Shown: in pieces, positions 50,371 to 61,060 of the stretch
Layout: every line of letters starts with the position of its first letter
How positions within the stretch are numbered: position 1 is the stretch's first letter
Assembly: GCF_030936135.1 (NCBI RefSeq)
Contig: NC_082602.1
Span: 310,001-374,000 of the forward strand
DNA: 64,000 nt
Origin: Gavia stellata
Lineage: Eukaryota; Chordata; Aves; Gaviiformes; Gaviidae
Reading direction: 5' to 3'
Notes under the pieces: generated by a model
Database searches by the model: none
What the model was told of the DNA's origin: nothing
What the model saw: only the letters and a program-made list of their open reading frames with translations
Program-made: the position numbers and the translations under genes

Positions 50371-53300
50371 GAGTTTCCTATATTTGTATGTGTGTCACTC
50401 ACGTCATGCCCTCAGCTTAAGGTTGGCCTCTCCCTGGTCTTCCTCTAAGGTAGATGGACCTTCAGGTCTCGTATGTGCAGGCAGAGGTGGCACTGGAGAG
50501 GGCAGGTGGTGGGAGTCGGTGTCATTGGGTCAGGTGTGGGATGATGGACACCGGTGGGTCACTCTCTCCCTTTGGACTGTTGTCCCTGCAGAGCCAGAAG
50601 ATCCGTTTCCACGGGTATCCCAGCGAGGAGTACGACGTGCAGACAGAGGATGGCTACTTCCTCAGCCTCAACCGGATTCCCCACGGCAAGGGGGATGCTG
50701 GGCACTCAGGTGGGCTCGGTTTCACCGAGGGTGAAGCAGCCATGGCCCTGCTCAGAGATGAGGCAGCGTGCAAGGGGAAGCCCGTGTGAATGCCCGTGCC
50801 TTCAGACACCGTTTCGGCAGCTGGAAGGGTGATGCGAAGCTTTTGCCCAGCTGCCTTGAGCTGTCCCTGGGGATGCAGGAGCTCAGCATTGTGTTTCACT
50901 GCATCCGGGATGGGGCAGCGCGACCCAGTGAGCCCCAGGGGCTCCTTCCCTGGAGCAAACCCCTTGCCCTGGTCCAAGGTTTCCTGATAGCTCAGAGCCA
51001 GGGGTGGCAAAAGTCCTTCAAACAAAAACAACACCAGCAGAGACAGGGAAATCATGGGAGAAGGGAATATTTAAGGTAGAGCCTGCAGAAAATAATACTG
51101 AGAGGCATAGGGCCATTTTATTTCCATATGGGAAGGGGTTGTGTTGTGTGAAGTATCCGATTTCTCCTCTTTCAGGATCCAAGTCACCCGTGTTGATAGT
51201 CCATGGGTTCAGCTTAGATGGTGGTGACTGGGTGGACAACCTTCCCAACAGCAGCCTGGGCTTCATCCTCGCAGACGCAGGGTACGACGTCTGGATCGGA
51301 AACAGCCGGGGCAACAGCTGGTCCCGCCGGCACCTGAACCTTTCTGTCGACCAAGAGGAGTTTTGGGATTTCAGGTGAGAAGGCTGGGTAGGCCTGTTGT
51401 GCCCATTACAAAAAAGGAAGGATGGGGCGGGGATGCTGGGCTGCCATCGCCAACCACCTGATGTCCGTGGGAGGCTGGGAGATGAGCATCTCCTCCAGGT
51501 TCTCCCCTTGCTCCCCAGCTTCCACGAGATGGCCATGTACGACCTCCCCACCATGGTGGGCTTCATCCTAAGGCAAACCGGCCAGGAGAAACTGTTCTAC
51601 GTTGGCCACGCTCAGGGCAACTCTCTGGGTGAGTGAGGAGGAGGAGCAGGCGGTGGGCGGGAGCGGGATGCCGGGATGCCACAGGTGAGGGGCATCGATG
51701 TCTGTTCCAAACTGGAGACTGCTGGGGACAGGGCTGCGTTGGCCCGTGTGTGTTGGCCACTTTCCCCACCTGACTCCTTGGTCCTTCTGCATGGGAGAGG
51801 ATCGCTGTGTCTTGCCCAGCCGTCCTGGGCTGTGCTCACATCCAGGAGTGCTGCAGCTTCGTTTTGTTCAGACCCTGTGTCTCAAACAGGAGGTCTGGGA
51901 TGAGTGCTGTCGCTGTTGGGGTTATCGTCGTGATCTCTTACTGCTTTTCAGGTTTCATAGCATTTTCAAGCATGCCGCACCTGGCTGAGAAAATCAAACT
52001 CTTCTTTGCGCTGGCTCCTCTCTACACCTTTCATCATGTCAAAGGCCCCATTTTAAAGATAGCTTTTTTACCAGACGCAGTGCTGAAGGTATGTGAGGTG
52101 TTTGTGTGTTATCACTACTGAAACTCAGGAGCTTTTGGCAGCTCACGTCCCCCGCGTTACCGCTGTGCACTGAGCTCATGCTTGCGGCAGGCACTGGGGA
52201 CGCGTGTGGGGAGACGAGCGATCCCAAGATCCCAAAGAGCAGGGATGTCCCTCTCGACCCAGTTGAGCACAACCAGTTTTCACTCTTTAAAATATCCGTA
52301 CCTCTCTATCATTGCTGCTTATGTTTCTGCTTATTGACCTCACCACGCCCCAGTCCCATAGCCAAGGAGCTGCTCAGAGGCATCCCCACAGCACCTCCCT
52401 TCCACCCTCTGCTCCAGTGGCTGGAGAAGGGCTGGAAGGGGAGGTGGCACTCTCCTTGGACGTGCTCCACCTGAGGAGCATGTGTCAATGGAGATGGCAG
52501 ATGAATGGTATGAGTCTGACCATCCTGGGCTGAGCTTTGGAAGCCGGTACCTTAGAGATGATGCACCAGGACGATGGGGATGATGACATTGGCTTGGAAA
52601 GGACAGTGATGTTTTCATGCTGCTCTGAGAGTCGGGTGCAACCATGGGTCAACCTCCTTGAGAGCCTGGCTAGCCCAAATGTGTCAACAACGATATTGAG
52701 GCATTGCCTATCAGCGCTAGCTGGGAACAAGCGGTTCCCATGGGGAGGGGTTGTGTGTTGCAGGACCTGCTGTGACCTGTTCCCTTGCTCTCTTGCAGGC
52801 AATATTTGGAACAAAACAGCTGACTCTGGTGGGGAGGAAGGAGAGAGCCACCCTTGCCAAGACGTGCAGCAACCTGCTAACAGCTGAAGTCTGTGAAAAT
52901 GAGATCTTCCTTATTGGCGGGTACAACAGGAAGAACTTGAACGTGGTGGGTGCATCAGGCTCTCTAGGTCACAGCCACCTCCAGTTTTCCTAGACACCTG
53001 GAGATAGCTAATGAGACAGAAAAATGAGTATAAAAACCCAAAATAAGGTATGAAAAGCACTGTTCAAGGCAGCAGTTATTTGGAGATTTCTTTCAGTGGT
53101 GTGGGGGTGTTAAACCTAACAGAGGCTTCGGTAGGAAAGAATCGCTTGTGATCTTGTCTGCACAAGAAAGGTAACTCCTGCCTCATTTTCTGATGACCTG
53201 CAACAACTTTGCAGAAAAAAATTACAAAAAATTGACTGGACCAGTTTATTTCCATTTTAAAGCGGTGGTTAACTGGTTTACCTTTAAAAGCTACTCCTAG

Positions 53301-55317
53301 CTCTGAACAGAATAAAGCTGCTGGAGCATATAACGTTTATATTGCAGCTATAAGACAGAATGATTTTTTTTGACTAGATGGATTTTCATCATTCACAACT
53401 CACTTAGAAAATACTTTCTTTTTCCTGCAGAGCCGACTGGATGTATACCTAGCTCATTTTCCAGACTACACATCAGTAAAAACTCTTCTCCACTGGGGAC
53501 AGGTAGAGACTCTGATTTTATAACAACTGTAACCGATGCTTTTTCTTTTAATCTGTGAATACGGTATTTTACGATGCTGCTTCATTCGCCCTGGAGACAG
53601 CTAAGGAGGTAGAATCAGACAAAGCCAATAAAAGTGATTTTTAAGTTGCTGCACCAAGGTGACGCAAAAGCCACAGCTGTTAGCTACTGCTTCTGGCTGG
53701 CCAAGGCAGAGCCACCCAGACGCCAGCCTCTGTCCCGCGTAAGGACCCCATGTAGGTGTTTTTGGGACTCCCTCTTTGCTCTGGCCCACGGGACGGGCAC
53801 CAGCCCCGACAGCAGGGCTGTGCTGGGCAGAGAGCACTCACCTGGACCCTACTGCTGCCCTTTGCTTGTGCACGGGGTTAACCCTTTGCCTCTGCCTTCC
53901 AGACTGCCAAAACCGGGGAGTTCAAGCAGTTTGACTATGGGGAGAAGAACCAGGAGAAGTACAACCAGGTAAATGGGCACTTAGAATCATAGAATATCTC
54001 AAGTTGAAAGGGACCTATAAGGATCATCAAGTCCAACTCCCTGCTCCACGCAGGACTACCTAAAACTAAAGCATGTGACTAAGAGCGTTGTCCAGACGCT
54101 CCTTGAACTCTGACAGGCTTGGTGCTATGCCCACTTCCCTGGGGACCCTGTTCCAGTGACTGACCACCCTCTTAGTGAAGAACCCTTTCCTAATGTCCAA
54201 CCTGAACTTCCCCTGATGCGGTTTCATAGTCATTCACAACTGTTGCTTTTGCCCTACTTCTGTGTTTCTTATCTAAGCAGGAATGTCCTTTCAAACTGAC
54301 GTCAGGTTGGAATATGTGCAGGACTTCACAGCCCATGTTTTAGAACAGCTGCTGCTCCGTATAGGCTAGTTTTGATCTGCAATTAGAGGCTATTTAGGAA
54401 TGTCCTTACAAGGTGAACTTTTATATGGTGATCTTGAGAAACTTTCTGTAAAGGTGTTGTGCTCTCTATAGACTAGAGTGTTACAGAATTACTTGGTAGC
54501 AGTACTCTTCTGAACTGTTTCTAAGTGATACTTACTCAAATTCACGTTTACATTTTTAAATTGGATTTTTCAAAAGTGCCAAGCAGCTGCAAATCTTTTA
54601 TGGCTCCAATGCCTACTCAGGGCAGTGACCATTTGATAGCAACTAGTGATTGCAATGTGTTGCCTAATTTAGTTTCACATCTCACATTCAGTTCAATTTC
54701 ATAAAATGGTACTAGTAGAAGACTAAATAAAGGAACAATTCACTAGGTTGTGTGCGAAGGCATAAAAATATTCTTGGTGACTTTTTGCAACAGTGATCTG
54801 CAAAGTTTAGATTAATGAGAAATATTCAAGACCTGAGATGCTACCTGATAGGGTATTATGTTTGCAGTTTTTATATGCTAACCTTTTGTTGCCTTCTTTG
54901 GTAGAAAAAGGGCTTGTGGAAGGAGGAGCAGAGGATGAGGCTGGCTGGGACCAGGATGGGGGTAGCCTCCTCCAGTGGCCAGCGTGGCCCGAGTCCTCTG
55001 GGATGCCAGGGGCAGCACATCCCATCCATTAGTGTTTTTAGTGTCAGAGCCTGCGAATAACCAGAGCATTTCCCCCCTGCCAGGCTACGCCCCCCTTGTA
55101 CAGGATAGAAGACATGATGGTGCCGACCGCCCTGTGGAGCGGCGGGGAGGACTGGGTGAATCCGCCTCTGGAGACCCGGCGCTTGCTCCCCCGCATCACC
55201 AACCTCGTTCGTCACGAGCACTTCCCCGACTGGAACCACTTTGACCACCACTGGGGTCGGGACGCCCCTCAGCGCATGTACAGGCAGATCGTCGCTCTGA
55301 TGGAGCAAAATCCATGA
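50130..55317 (+). CDS. Lipase C: acid lipase family, nucleophile Ser replaced by Ala (394 aa)
   Basis: Nine coding exons: 50130-50231, 50592-50709, 51176-51374, 51519-51628, 51952-52088, 52799-52945, 53431-53502, 53903-53968 and 55084-55317. All have GT-AG borders, lengths match the family (102, 118, 199, 110, 137, 147, 72, 66 and 234 nt) and the frame is open. A signal peptide begins [15 protein letters not shown] is the oxyanion region. [20 protein letters not shown] is fully conserved. The elbow reads GHAQG: residue 171, the nucleophile, is Ala (GCT), while Asp340 (GGEDW) and His369 (WNHFDHHW) remain. With no stop or frameshift it looks like a maintained pseudoenzyme rather than a decayed gene, unless this base is an error. 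AATAAA lies 190 nt after the stop. The acceptor CCCCCAG 19 nt before the ATG implies an upstream non-coding exon. Confidence 0.92.
53983..54215 (-). mobile_element. CR1 3' fragment in lipase C intron 8
   Basis: Begins at the reverse-complement tail (ATCATAGAATATCTCAAGTT) and runs through GACCACCCTCTTAGTGAAGAACCCTTTCCTAATGTCC. It is antisense to the gene. The remaining 870 bp of the intron hold nothing I recognise. Confidence 0.9.
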
Positions 55318-55507
55318 ACGGTCCACATGCTGCCCTGGGATGGAGGAGCCACCGGTTCCCATGTGCCGGAGGGCACGGGTTTTGTATGAGGGCTGCCGCT
55401 CTGCTCTTCCCTTCTTAAAAATGTCTCCTATCACCCTATTCCACACTGATTTAATGTCTTAAATGTAACGGTGTAATTTCTGCCTGCCCTCTGTGACTAG
55501 CGATTGC

Positions 55508-55513
55508 AATAAA
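55508..55513 (+). terminator. AATAAA poly(A) signal of lipase C
   Basis: AATAAA lies 190 nt after the TGA stop, followed by a GT-rich stretch (GGGGTTGTGTTTG near 55562), as expected of a downstream element. Confidence 0.8.
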
Positions 55514-56049
55514 CTCTTGCATCACAGCCGAACTCCAACTCTTTGCTTGGTGCACCTCACCGGGGTTGTGTTTGCGGCCCATTGCCGGGGCGAGGTGCAC
55601 AGGAGACACTGGTTTTGGTGGTTTTTTTAGCTTTTGCTGGATCGGGGCATTGCAAGTGCAAAATTTTACTGCAGAAATTGAGCGTGTGCTTTGGGTTGTG
55701 GGTTTAGGTGAAGGAGGGGTGGAAAGTGACCTTGTCAGTGGCCCTGGAAAGGCTCGAGGGGGTGGGTACTGGCTACAGGAGAGAAACATTCCTCCCTGTA
55801 GAATGAAACCAGAGACGTCAATGCACACCACATGCCTGAAAGGTGGTGAAAGGGAAACATCTGGGCCTTGGTGTTAGGCTACGTCTTTCCTGGGGGATAA
55901 CCCATCCAGAACAGTGTCCCACGTCACCTCCTGCGGTACGCCTTACGGTGAAAACCCAGCTGTGTTTTCTAGGAAGTGGAATTTAACATGGCCCATAGTG
56001 TTACCTAAGAATAACGCTCTGTTCTTGGCAAATGTATATTTGAAAAATA
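55514..56049. other. Intergenic, 3' of lipase C
   Basis: Nothing recognised beyond the end of the lipase C transcript. Confidence 0.4.
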
Positions 56050-56255
56050 TTTATCTACCTACCTACCTACTCTTTCTATCCATCTATCTACCCCTCTACC
56101 TACCTATTTATTCTGTCTGTCTGTCTATCTATCCATCCATCCACCCACCCATTCATCTATCCATCCACCCACCCATTCATCCATCCATCCATCTGTTTAC
56201 CTACTTATCTATTCTATCTATCCATCTATTTGTCTGTCTATCTGTCTATCTATCT
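56050..56255. repeat. Tetranucleotide microsatellite (CTAC/TCTA/ATCC/TCTG)n
   Basis: About 200 bp of tetranucleotide units changing from CTAC to TCTA, TCTG and ATCC/CACC. It is interrupted at 56256 by a CR1 and resumes at 56764-56805. Confidence 0.95.
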
Positions 56256-56763
56256 GGTGAGGCCGCACCTCGAATCCTGTGTTCAGTTTTGGGCCCCTCA
56301 CTCCAAGAAGGACATTGAGGTGCTGGAGCGTGTCCGGAGAAGGGTGACAAAGCTGGTGAGGGGTGAGGAGCAGCTGAAGGAGATGGAGTTGCTCAGTCTG
56401 GAGAAGAGGAGGCTGAGGGGAGACCTTATTGTTCTCTACAGCTACCTGAAAGGGGGTTGCAGAGAGGTGGGTGTTGGTCTCTTCTCCCAAGTGACTAGTG
56501 ACAGGAGAAGAGGAAATGGCCTCAAGTTGCACCAGGGGAGGTTCAGGCTGGATATTAGGAAAAATTTCTTTCCTGAGAGAGTGGTGAGACACTGGAAGAG
56601 GCTGCCCAGGGAGGTGGTGCAGTCACCATCCCTGGAGGTGTTCAAGGAACATGTGGACGAGGCATTGTGGGACATGGTTTAGTGGGCATGGTGGGGTTGG
56701 TTGATGGTTGGACTTGATGATCTTACAGGTCTTTTCCAACCATAGTGATTCTGTGATTCTGTG
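56256..56763 (+). mobile_element. CR1 LINE, 5'-truncated, inserted in the microsatellite
   Basis: Starts GGTGAGGCCGCACCTCGAATCC ([13 protein letters not shown] in ORF2) and ends GTGATTCTGTGATTCTGTG. The frame is open for about 140 codons and the copy is close to that at 7573-8363. ATCTATCT borders both ends and may be the target duplication, or simply microsatellite sequence. Confidence 0.95.
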
Positions 56764-56805
56764 ATCTATCTATACATCCATTCACCCATCCGTCCATACC
56801 TCCAA

Positions 56806-57560
56806 GAGATGTGTGATGCTCACCTCTGAAGTCTAACTAAGTTTAAGATGCATGGAAAGAGCACTGTGAACAAAAGACAGGGGTTGAAAACAGAATTTCA
56901 AGGGGCTCGGGGCAAGGGACACCCCCCCCAAAGCACTGATGGCTTTGGTGAGACATTCCTGAACAACCTGCCCATCTCCCCAACACTGCGCACCGGGTGC
57001 CCACGCAGAGATGGGACAAGAGGTGTGAAGACATTGTCTGAGTTCATGCTGTAAGTAAATAGCCCAGAAAAGTCCTGTGTGACCCCTGTCCCAGGTACAC
57101 ATGGGGACAAAGTGGCTTTGCTGACGTAGCAAGCAGCATGGGGGCACTGGCTTTCGTGGGGGATGGATGGGAGGGGTATTGCCAGCCTCTCCCTGCCCTC
57201 TTGCTCTGCTGTGCCAACTCCTTGGGACCCTTCAGCCCTAGGAGCGGGGTGCGCTGTGGGAGGGACAGCTGTTGGGTCAGAGCAAGGGTCCATCAGTTCG
57301 GAGCTTCTGCTTGAGCCTCCTGCTTTAAGGCCACAGGACCCAAGCTGGTGGTGGTGGTGAAAAGATGGAGGTATCCTCCCAATTCAAGGTATTTCCCAGG
57401 GAAGAAGTGTGTGCCCCAAGTACGTTCCCATGTGGTCTGACTGGTCTCCATCTGATTAACCAGGCTGAAGAGCAAAGGTACAGGATGAAACTTCAAGCTT
57501 GCAGGATCTGTGAGCTGAGCTGCCCACATGTCTTACGGGATGCTGCTTTCATGAGCCGCT
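56806..57560. other. Intergenic between lipase C and the D copy
   Basis: No exon recognised. The plus-strand ORFs have no motif before the possible relic at 57575. Confidence 0.35.
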
Positions 57561-57574
57561 CCTGTGAAAGTAAA

Positions 57575-57735
57575 GGTTCATTTTATGAGCACCATACTCT
57601 GCCCTCCCTTTTCTCCCTCCTTCCTTCCCTGCCAACGGTGGTGGATGGATTCACTGGGAGGGAAACCAAATTGCACCTGGCCACAATCAGTCAAGAAGTC
57701 ATTGGCCATAGCCAGGGTGCTCTGCAGAGCATCAT
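57575..57735 (+). pseudogene. Possible relic of a lipase exon 4 (GHSQG)
   Basis: One open frame reads SFYEH.., LPTVVDGFTGRET, then EVIGHSQGA. Lipase C exon 4 reads [17 protein letters not shown] and FYVGHAQGN. The order, the frame and several nucleotide blocks (GGTGG.., AGGNAAACC, TTGGCCA..CAGGG) match, but the spacing is about 13 codons longer. No neighbouring exons 3 or 5 are found. If real it is an isolated decayed exon on the plus strand. Chance resemblance is possible. Confidence 0.3.
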
Positions 57736-57997
57736 CATGCATGACCATGACCTACAAGGATGGCATTGTCACCAGGGAAGGAAGAGCAAAGCAGCATATG
57801 CTGGCACGACGCAGGCTGGAAAAGCCCTGTCTGCCCCTTGCAATGTTCCGGAGAGCTGGATGTGAGATGGGTGCATGGGAAGGCTGGGGCTCCTAGTACC
57901 CAGAGCTGAGACCTCCTAGGTCCTACACTGCTGCCCTGCGGCACAACCTCCGTGATGCCCACCAAGGGAAGAGTCAGACTGGGCTTCAGCATGGACT

Positions 57998-58003
57998 TTT
58001 ATT
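57998..58003 (-). terminator. AATAAA poly(A) signal of lipase copy D
   Basis: TTTATT on plus reads AATAAA on minus, 261 nt downstream of the D stop codon. It shows that D keeps a plausible 3' end. Confidence 0.55.
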
Positions 58004-58263
58004 ACTCAAATAGTTCTGAAAAACAAGGGAAAGAAATACCACTGTGCACCGGAAGACACAGGGAAGCCAAAACACCAGGGCACTCTGTAGAAGGCAGAGA
58101 GAAATCACAAGACTGGGTTAGCTCACTAAATCAGTGTGAAATAGGGTGACGGGAGATGTTTCTAGGGAGGATAGAGCAGGGTGACAGTCCTAGTACAAAA
58201 GCCAGTCATCCCCAGGATGTGGGAATGTATGGCTTCTCCATCCCAGTGCACCATGTGGATCGT

Positions 58264-60717
58264 TCACGGATTTTTCTCCATCAGAGTGACCATCTGCCTG
58301 TACATGCGCTGAGGGGCATCCTGACCCCAGTGGTGGTCGAAGTGGTTCCAGTTGGGGAAGTGCTCGTGACGAACGAGGTTGGTGATGCGGGGGAGCAAGC
58401 GCTGGGTCCCCGAAGTAGAGGTAACCCAGTCCTCCCTGCCACTCCACAGGGCAGTTGGCACCATCATGTCTTCTATCCTGTAAAAGGGTGGTGAAGTCTG
58501 GGGAGAAGAATTATCAGGTTATTCAAAGGAAGGTGAAATAGAAAGCTATCAGTGGATTTTAACCATCAGACCTGCTGAGAGGCCCTGGTATTCACCTCCT
58601 GGGACATACGTTTAGGAGACATGAACAGATGTGATGTGGGGCAAATGTGTCCTGCAAGATCCCCATTGGATTTGTCCTACCAGGAGTGGACAAACCCAAA
58701 AGGTTGGGTCGGCACCATCTGGCCAAAATGGGACTGAATGTTTGCGTCTTCATGGAGGCCTGAGTCACCGAGGGAATTGCAAGACACATGGGTGCATGAT
58801 GCACAGGGTGCCTTTGTTCCGGTCTCAGCCAACTTCATCGTCTTCTCCTCTTAGCACAACCAAGTCATCCCTTCATCCTTGCAAGCAAGAGGCACCCCCT
58901 GCCTACCTGGTACTTCTGGTCCTTCTCCCCATAATCAAACTGCCTGAAGTCCCCAGTTTTGGCAGCCTGAAAGGCAGAGGCAAAGGGTTAACCCTGTATG
59001 GGAAATCCCTTACATCAGCCCCACCATGGCGAAAGGGCAGCCACAGGCTCTCTGGCCTAGCACAACCCTGATGTCTGGGCTGGGGTTTGCAGCTCCCCCT
59101 CTGTCGGGACACACAGTGGGGCAGCAAAGCAGTGGGGCAGCTGGCCCAGTTGGGGTTTCAGGCAAAGCAGATGGAGGGTGCTCAGGGTGTGGTCACTTGG
59201 GCTGTCTTTGAGCATATCTTGTTTCTACGACAGCTGAAGGGAGGACTCCTCCACTGACCTGCAGTACTTTGTGGACAACCTCAACCGCTTACAATGGACT
59301 GACAGAGTGAAGTCACCTGGTTGGGTTGGGAGTTTCTCTTGGGCACTGCTTGGAAAATTAGCCCGTTAGGTCTTCTGAGAGCTGTCGGGACTGTGCAGCT
59401 CACTGGTCATCCCTGGGGTAGCGTGACCATGTCTGCCAGCCGTGAAGGTGATGAACCATGGTTGAACTTTTCATAACCAGCAAGAAATGCAGGGTACATA
59501 CACTCTCCTAGTCTCAAGACACCCATCATGACCATTCAGACTATGCTTGAATTACAATTAAATTAATGATCTTACTCTCTGAAGGAAGGGACAGTCCAAT
59601 GAGGATTTATCCTTGTGGACCTGGTGTAACTTCTGTCAGTCTAGACCGTCCTCCTGGTTCCCCCCTTTTTAGCCACCTGTACTTCCAAATTAGAGTCTTA
59701 CCAGCTTGCTCTTTCCACAACCATTTATAGTGAAATATCTTCATCTTGGAGGAAGAAGCATATGGATGTTGGACAAATTCGATTGAAAATATTGTCTTTT
59801 TCCATCGCTCTTGGTTCACTTTGTGATTGGCAATGACTTTCTCGTGGTCCTGCAGCAGTGGTCTCAGCTTTTTCTGTGGGGAAAAAAGTGGGTGGGTTTA
59901 ACTTGACTAGTGACAGACCTTGTCCCAAGCATGACATACATCAGACGGCAAGTTGGCCCTGGAGATGGCAGAGCTCAACAGGCACTGTTGTGTTTCTTGG
60001 CTGTGCCGAATGAGGTAATGCTCAAAAATTCATTATATTAATAGAGCTCAGCTAGGTAGGAAGCTCCCCGATGTGGGGTACTGCCCCTTTGCTTGACACA
60101 GTGAGGGAAAGCCATAGTGAAAGACACAGCCTCCTGGGGAAGGTGCTGCCGGGGTCTGGAGGGAAAGTGAGGAACAAGCAATGAGCGGAGATGCTGCATG
60201 CAAGGAAGATGCTCAGACGCTTTCCCTGCCCCCTCAAAATGCCTTCCACCTCTGGGGTGGTAAGATGTGGGTCGTGCCATCTGACCATCTCCAGGAGAAC
60301 TGAAGAGGTTCTCATTGTGGAAGAGCCACTCTGAAGGGCACAGAGGGTGCCTGGAGCCCCGGGGACACCCCAGAGGACAAACTGTCCCCCTTGCAGGTGG
60401 GAGCAAGTGGGTGACAGAAGTGACAAAGGAGCAATGTAGTGATCAGCCGGCCAACAGTCCAGCGCAGCCTGGGGTCCATGCCCTGAACCCCCCTCATGCA
60501 GATGCCAGGATAAGGGATGGGGAGAGCCCAGCTAGTCCCTCGGGGAGGACTTGGGACACACCACCTGGGGAAGCCCGGGTCCCTCGGCAGGTGGGTTTGA
60601 CCCCATGGCACTTACGATGTTCATGAACTGCTCCGGGTTGTCGTGGCTGGCTCCTGTGCATGGGACAGCGTCGCCATGCCCCTGGGCCAGGCAGAGGCCC
60701 ACCAGCAACAGCCACAT
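58264..60717 (-). pseudogene. Lipase copy D: inverted duplicate of C lacking exons 2-7
   Basis: Three exons survive: exon 1 at 60616-60717 (signal peptide [11 protein letters not shown].., to NPEQFMNI), exon 8 at 58907-58966 (two codons shorter than in C) and exon 9 at 58264-58497 (Asp in GREDW, His in WNHFDHHWG). Each keeps good splice sites and an open frame. Exons 2-7 and the nucleophile elbow are missing; only 1.65 kb separates exon 1 from exon 8. Intron 7 sequence before exon 8 (GGGTTAACCCTTTGCCTCTG) matches C, so this is a genomic duplication with an internal deletion, not a retrocopy. All three exons are phase 0, so direct splicing would encode 131 residues: a secreted C-terminal fragment with no nucleophile. 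Whether it is expressed is unknown. Confidence 0.85.
59702..59873 (-). other. Orphan exon-like segment, 57 codons, unknown family
   Basis: On minus, a strong acceptor (CTTTTTTCCCCACAG) is followed by 172 nt open in phase 0 and a strong donor (CTG|GTAAGA). The predicted peptide is charged and hydrophilic, begins KKLRPLLQDHEKVIANHK and contains FVQHPYASSSKMKIF and HYKWLWKEQ. It is not a lipase exon, since no lipase motif is seen and the length does not match. It lies between D exons 1 and 8 on the same strand, but its end phase (1) does not fit exon 8. It could be a stray exon of another gene brought in with the deletion. I do not recognise the family. Confidence 0.45.
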
Positions 60718-61060
60718 CTCACTTCTCTGCAACGCCTGGGGGATAATGGGGTTGGCATGAGCAGGATGGTGGGTGTGCCGGAGGCACAAGCAAATACCGT
60801 GTAGCTCTGGCATTGTTGGCAGCACCGCCAATGCCTGATGCTGCAATGTGGCATGGGCATTTCCATCCCAAACCGTGCCAGCTGCGGCCCCGTATGGGAA
60901 TCTCTACCAGGCACTGGGTGCTCCACGGCATCCTGCAGCTCCGTCTGAAGCCAGCTGAGCAGGAGCACCCAGCGGCATGTGAGTGGTGAGTGCGGGGCGT
61001 CCCCAGGGTATGCAGCGGATGAGCAAGGGCAGGAGGCAGGCAGTGAAATAGAAAGGGGGC
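60480..61060 (-). repeat. Inverted duplication arm 2: upstream region, exon 1 and intron 1 start of copy D
   Basis: Reverse-complement counterpart of 49810-50370. The upstream sequence is kept nearly to the same extent as in lipase C, so D retains whatever promoter elements lie within 340 bp of the ATG. Confidence 0.85.

Noticed and set aside
51591-51627. Lipase C as an ordinary decaying pseudogene
   Set aside because: No stop, frameshift or broken splice site in nine exons, and the Asp and His are retained. The Ser-to-Ala change stands alone, so maintained pseudoenzyme or single-base error are the better readings.
59400-59470. Possible decayed lipase exon 7 in copy D (reverse complement near CGGCTGGCAGACATGGTC)
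   Set aside because: Only the first few residues resemble RLDVY, a stop follows, and there is no acceptor at the expected place. Too weak to call.
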